From: Burkholderiales bacterium | GTDB taxonomy: Bacteria > Pseudomonadota > Gammaproteobacteria > Burkholderiales > SG8-39 | DNA: 5,801 nt | Assembly: GCA_029266935.1 (NCBI GenBank) | Contig: JAQSVY010000103.1 | Location: forward strand, 1 to 5,801 | Direction of reading: 5' to 3' | Part shown: piece by piece, positions 5,260 to 5,801 of the stretch | How the letters are laid out: every line of letters begins with the position of its first letter | Position numbering within the stretch: the first letter of the stretch is position 1 | Made by a program: the position numbers and the translations under genes | Notes under the pieces: generated by a model | What the model saw: only the letters and a program-made list of their open reading frames with translations | Database searches by the model: none | Told to the model about the DNA's origin: nothing

Positions 5260-5801
5260 CGAAGGGGAAGCTTAGCGAATATTCCGCCAAGCGCAGCTTC
5301 ACCGCGACACCCGAGCCCGCGCCCGCGGTGGCCGAGGCGCGGAGCGGACCGCTTCTCTTCGTCCTCCAGCAGCACTCGGCGCGGCGCCTGCACTACGATT
5401 TCCGCCTCGAGTGCGACGGCGTGCTCAAGTCCTGGGCGGTGCCAAAGGGCCCGTCGCTCGACCCTGCGGAAAAGCGCCTCGCGGTGCAGACCGAGGATCA
5501 TCCGTTCGAGTACGCCTCCTTCGAGGGCGTCATCCCGCCGGGCCAGTATGGCTCGGGGGAGGTGATCGTCTGGGATTGCGGCGCGTACTCGCCGGACGAG
5601 GAACAGCCTTGGGTAGAAGACCGCGGCGCGGCCGAGCGGCAGGTCACGCGGGCGCTGGAAAAAGGCAAGCTCAGCGTCACCTTGCGGGGCGAGAAGATCA
5701 AGGGTTCGTTTGCGCTGGTGCGGACTTCCGACCGGAAGAGCTGGCTGCTGATCAAGCACAAGGACCGTTTCGTCACGAAGGACGACGTCACCGCGCGCAA
5801 C
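5256..5801 (+). CDS. ligD: ATP-dependent DNA ligase LigD, N-terminal 3'-phosphoesterase domain (3' end outside window)
   Basis: The frame is open from ATG 5256 to the right edge (182 codons, no stop). The protein begins MAKGKLSEYSAKRSF and TPEP, the usual LigD opening. The 3'-phosphoesterase domain follows: FVLQQHSARRLHYDFRLE (35-52), LKSWAVPKGPSLDP (57-70), EDHPFEYASFEG (80-91), PPGQYGSGEVIVWD (94-107), a GKLSVTLRGEKIKGSF stretch (137-152) and SWLLIKHKD (162-170). His40, His46, Asp48, Arg50 and His82 align with the metal and phosphate ligands of Pseudomonas LigD (His42, His48, Asp50, Arg52, His84), so the domain should be active. It trims 3' phosphates and ribonucleotides at breaks during Ku-dependent end joining. 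The last residues (DRFVTKDDVTA) look like the linker before a ligase domain, so a full multidomain LigD is likely but not visible; a stand-alone phosphoesterase remains possible. No ku gene is in the window. Confidence 0.93.
   Translation, partial: MAKGKLSEYSAKRSFTATPEPAPAVAEARSGPLLFVLQQHSARRLHYDFRLECDGVLKSWAVPKGPSLDPAEKRLAVQTEDHPFEYASFEGVIPPGQYGSGEVIVWDCGAYSPDEEQPWVEDRGAAERQVTRALEKGKLSVTLRGEKIKGSFALVRTSDRKSWLLIKHKDRFVTKDDVTARN
5270..5292. repeat. Imperfect 23-bp inverted repeat just upstream of the DUF72 start, inside ligD
   Basis: The left arm GCTTAGCGAAT (5270-5280) pairs with the right arm ATTCCGCCAAGC (5281-5292) with one mismatch and one bulged base; its centre is the perfect palindrome GAATATTC (5277-5284). 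It lies 12 bp upstream of the DUF72 ATG on that gene's strand, a place where an operator could act. It also encodes part of the conserved LigD N-terminus (LSEYSAK), so chance or coding is a real alternative. Confidence 0.25.

Noticed and set aside
5258..5302. A 15-residue N-terminal extension of the DUF72 protein from GTG 5302
   Set aside because: Homologues start near the GASGY motif, the GTG has no ribosome binding site, and the extra codons lie wholly within ligD.
5250..5759. Minus-strand open frames opposite ligD (also 5498-5800)
   Set aside because: The plus strand here encodes an unmistakable LigD phosphoesterase domain with all catalytic residues, so the antisense frames are by-products.

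Overview
The window is GC-rich, densely coding DNA from a Gram-negative bacterium. An OmpA-type cell-envelope protein and a Bug-type (TctC) periplasmic receptor with its TctA/TctB permease indicate an outer membrane and periplasm. Large Bug/TctC families are typical of Betaproteobacteria, especially Burkholderiales. That group plus the LigD and glutaredoxin-DinB genes makes a betaproteobacterium my best guess, but this is inference from gene content, with no rRNA or marker gene in view.

Layout, left to right. (1) The 3' part of a plus-strand OmpA-like gene (2-616) carries three tandem calcium-loop repeats followed by a peptidoglycan-binding OmpA domain. (2) A 46-bp convergent gap holds a perfect GC-rich hairpin that probably serves as a terminator for both sides. 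(3) A minus-strand run of four genes is read from right to left: a DUF72 protein (4550-5257), a glutaredoxin-DinB fusion (3779-4540), a TctC receptor (2631-3731) and a fused TctA-TctB permease (663-2624). Their gaps are 9, 47 and 6 nt. (4) A plus-strand gene starts at 5256 and runs off the right edge. It encodes the N-terminal 3'-phosphoesterase domain of LigD, the bacterial end-joining ligase.

The receptor and fused permease should together form a complete tripartite tricarboxylate-type uptake system, importing an unknown carboxylate with a cation gradient. The DUF72 and glutaredoxin-DinB genes are probably co-transcribed. Their roles are unknown, and whether transcription continues into the transporter genes cannot be decided from sequence alone.

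The most unusual point is the divergent junction. The best start codons of the DUF72 gene and of ligD lie back to back inside one CCATGG palindrome, overlapping by 2 bp, so neither gene has its own upstream region and neither has a clear ribosome binding site. I found no CRISPR array, tRNA, rRNA, insertion sequence or obvious defence system. The best candidates for unexplored biology are the glutaredoxin-DinB fusion and its arrangement with DUF72 and ligD.
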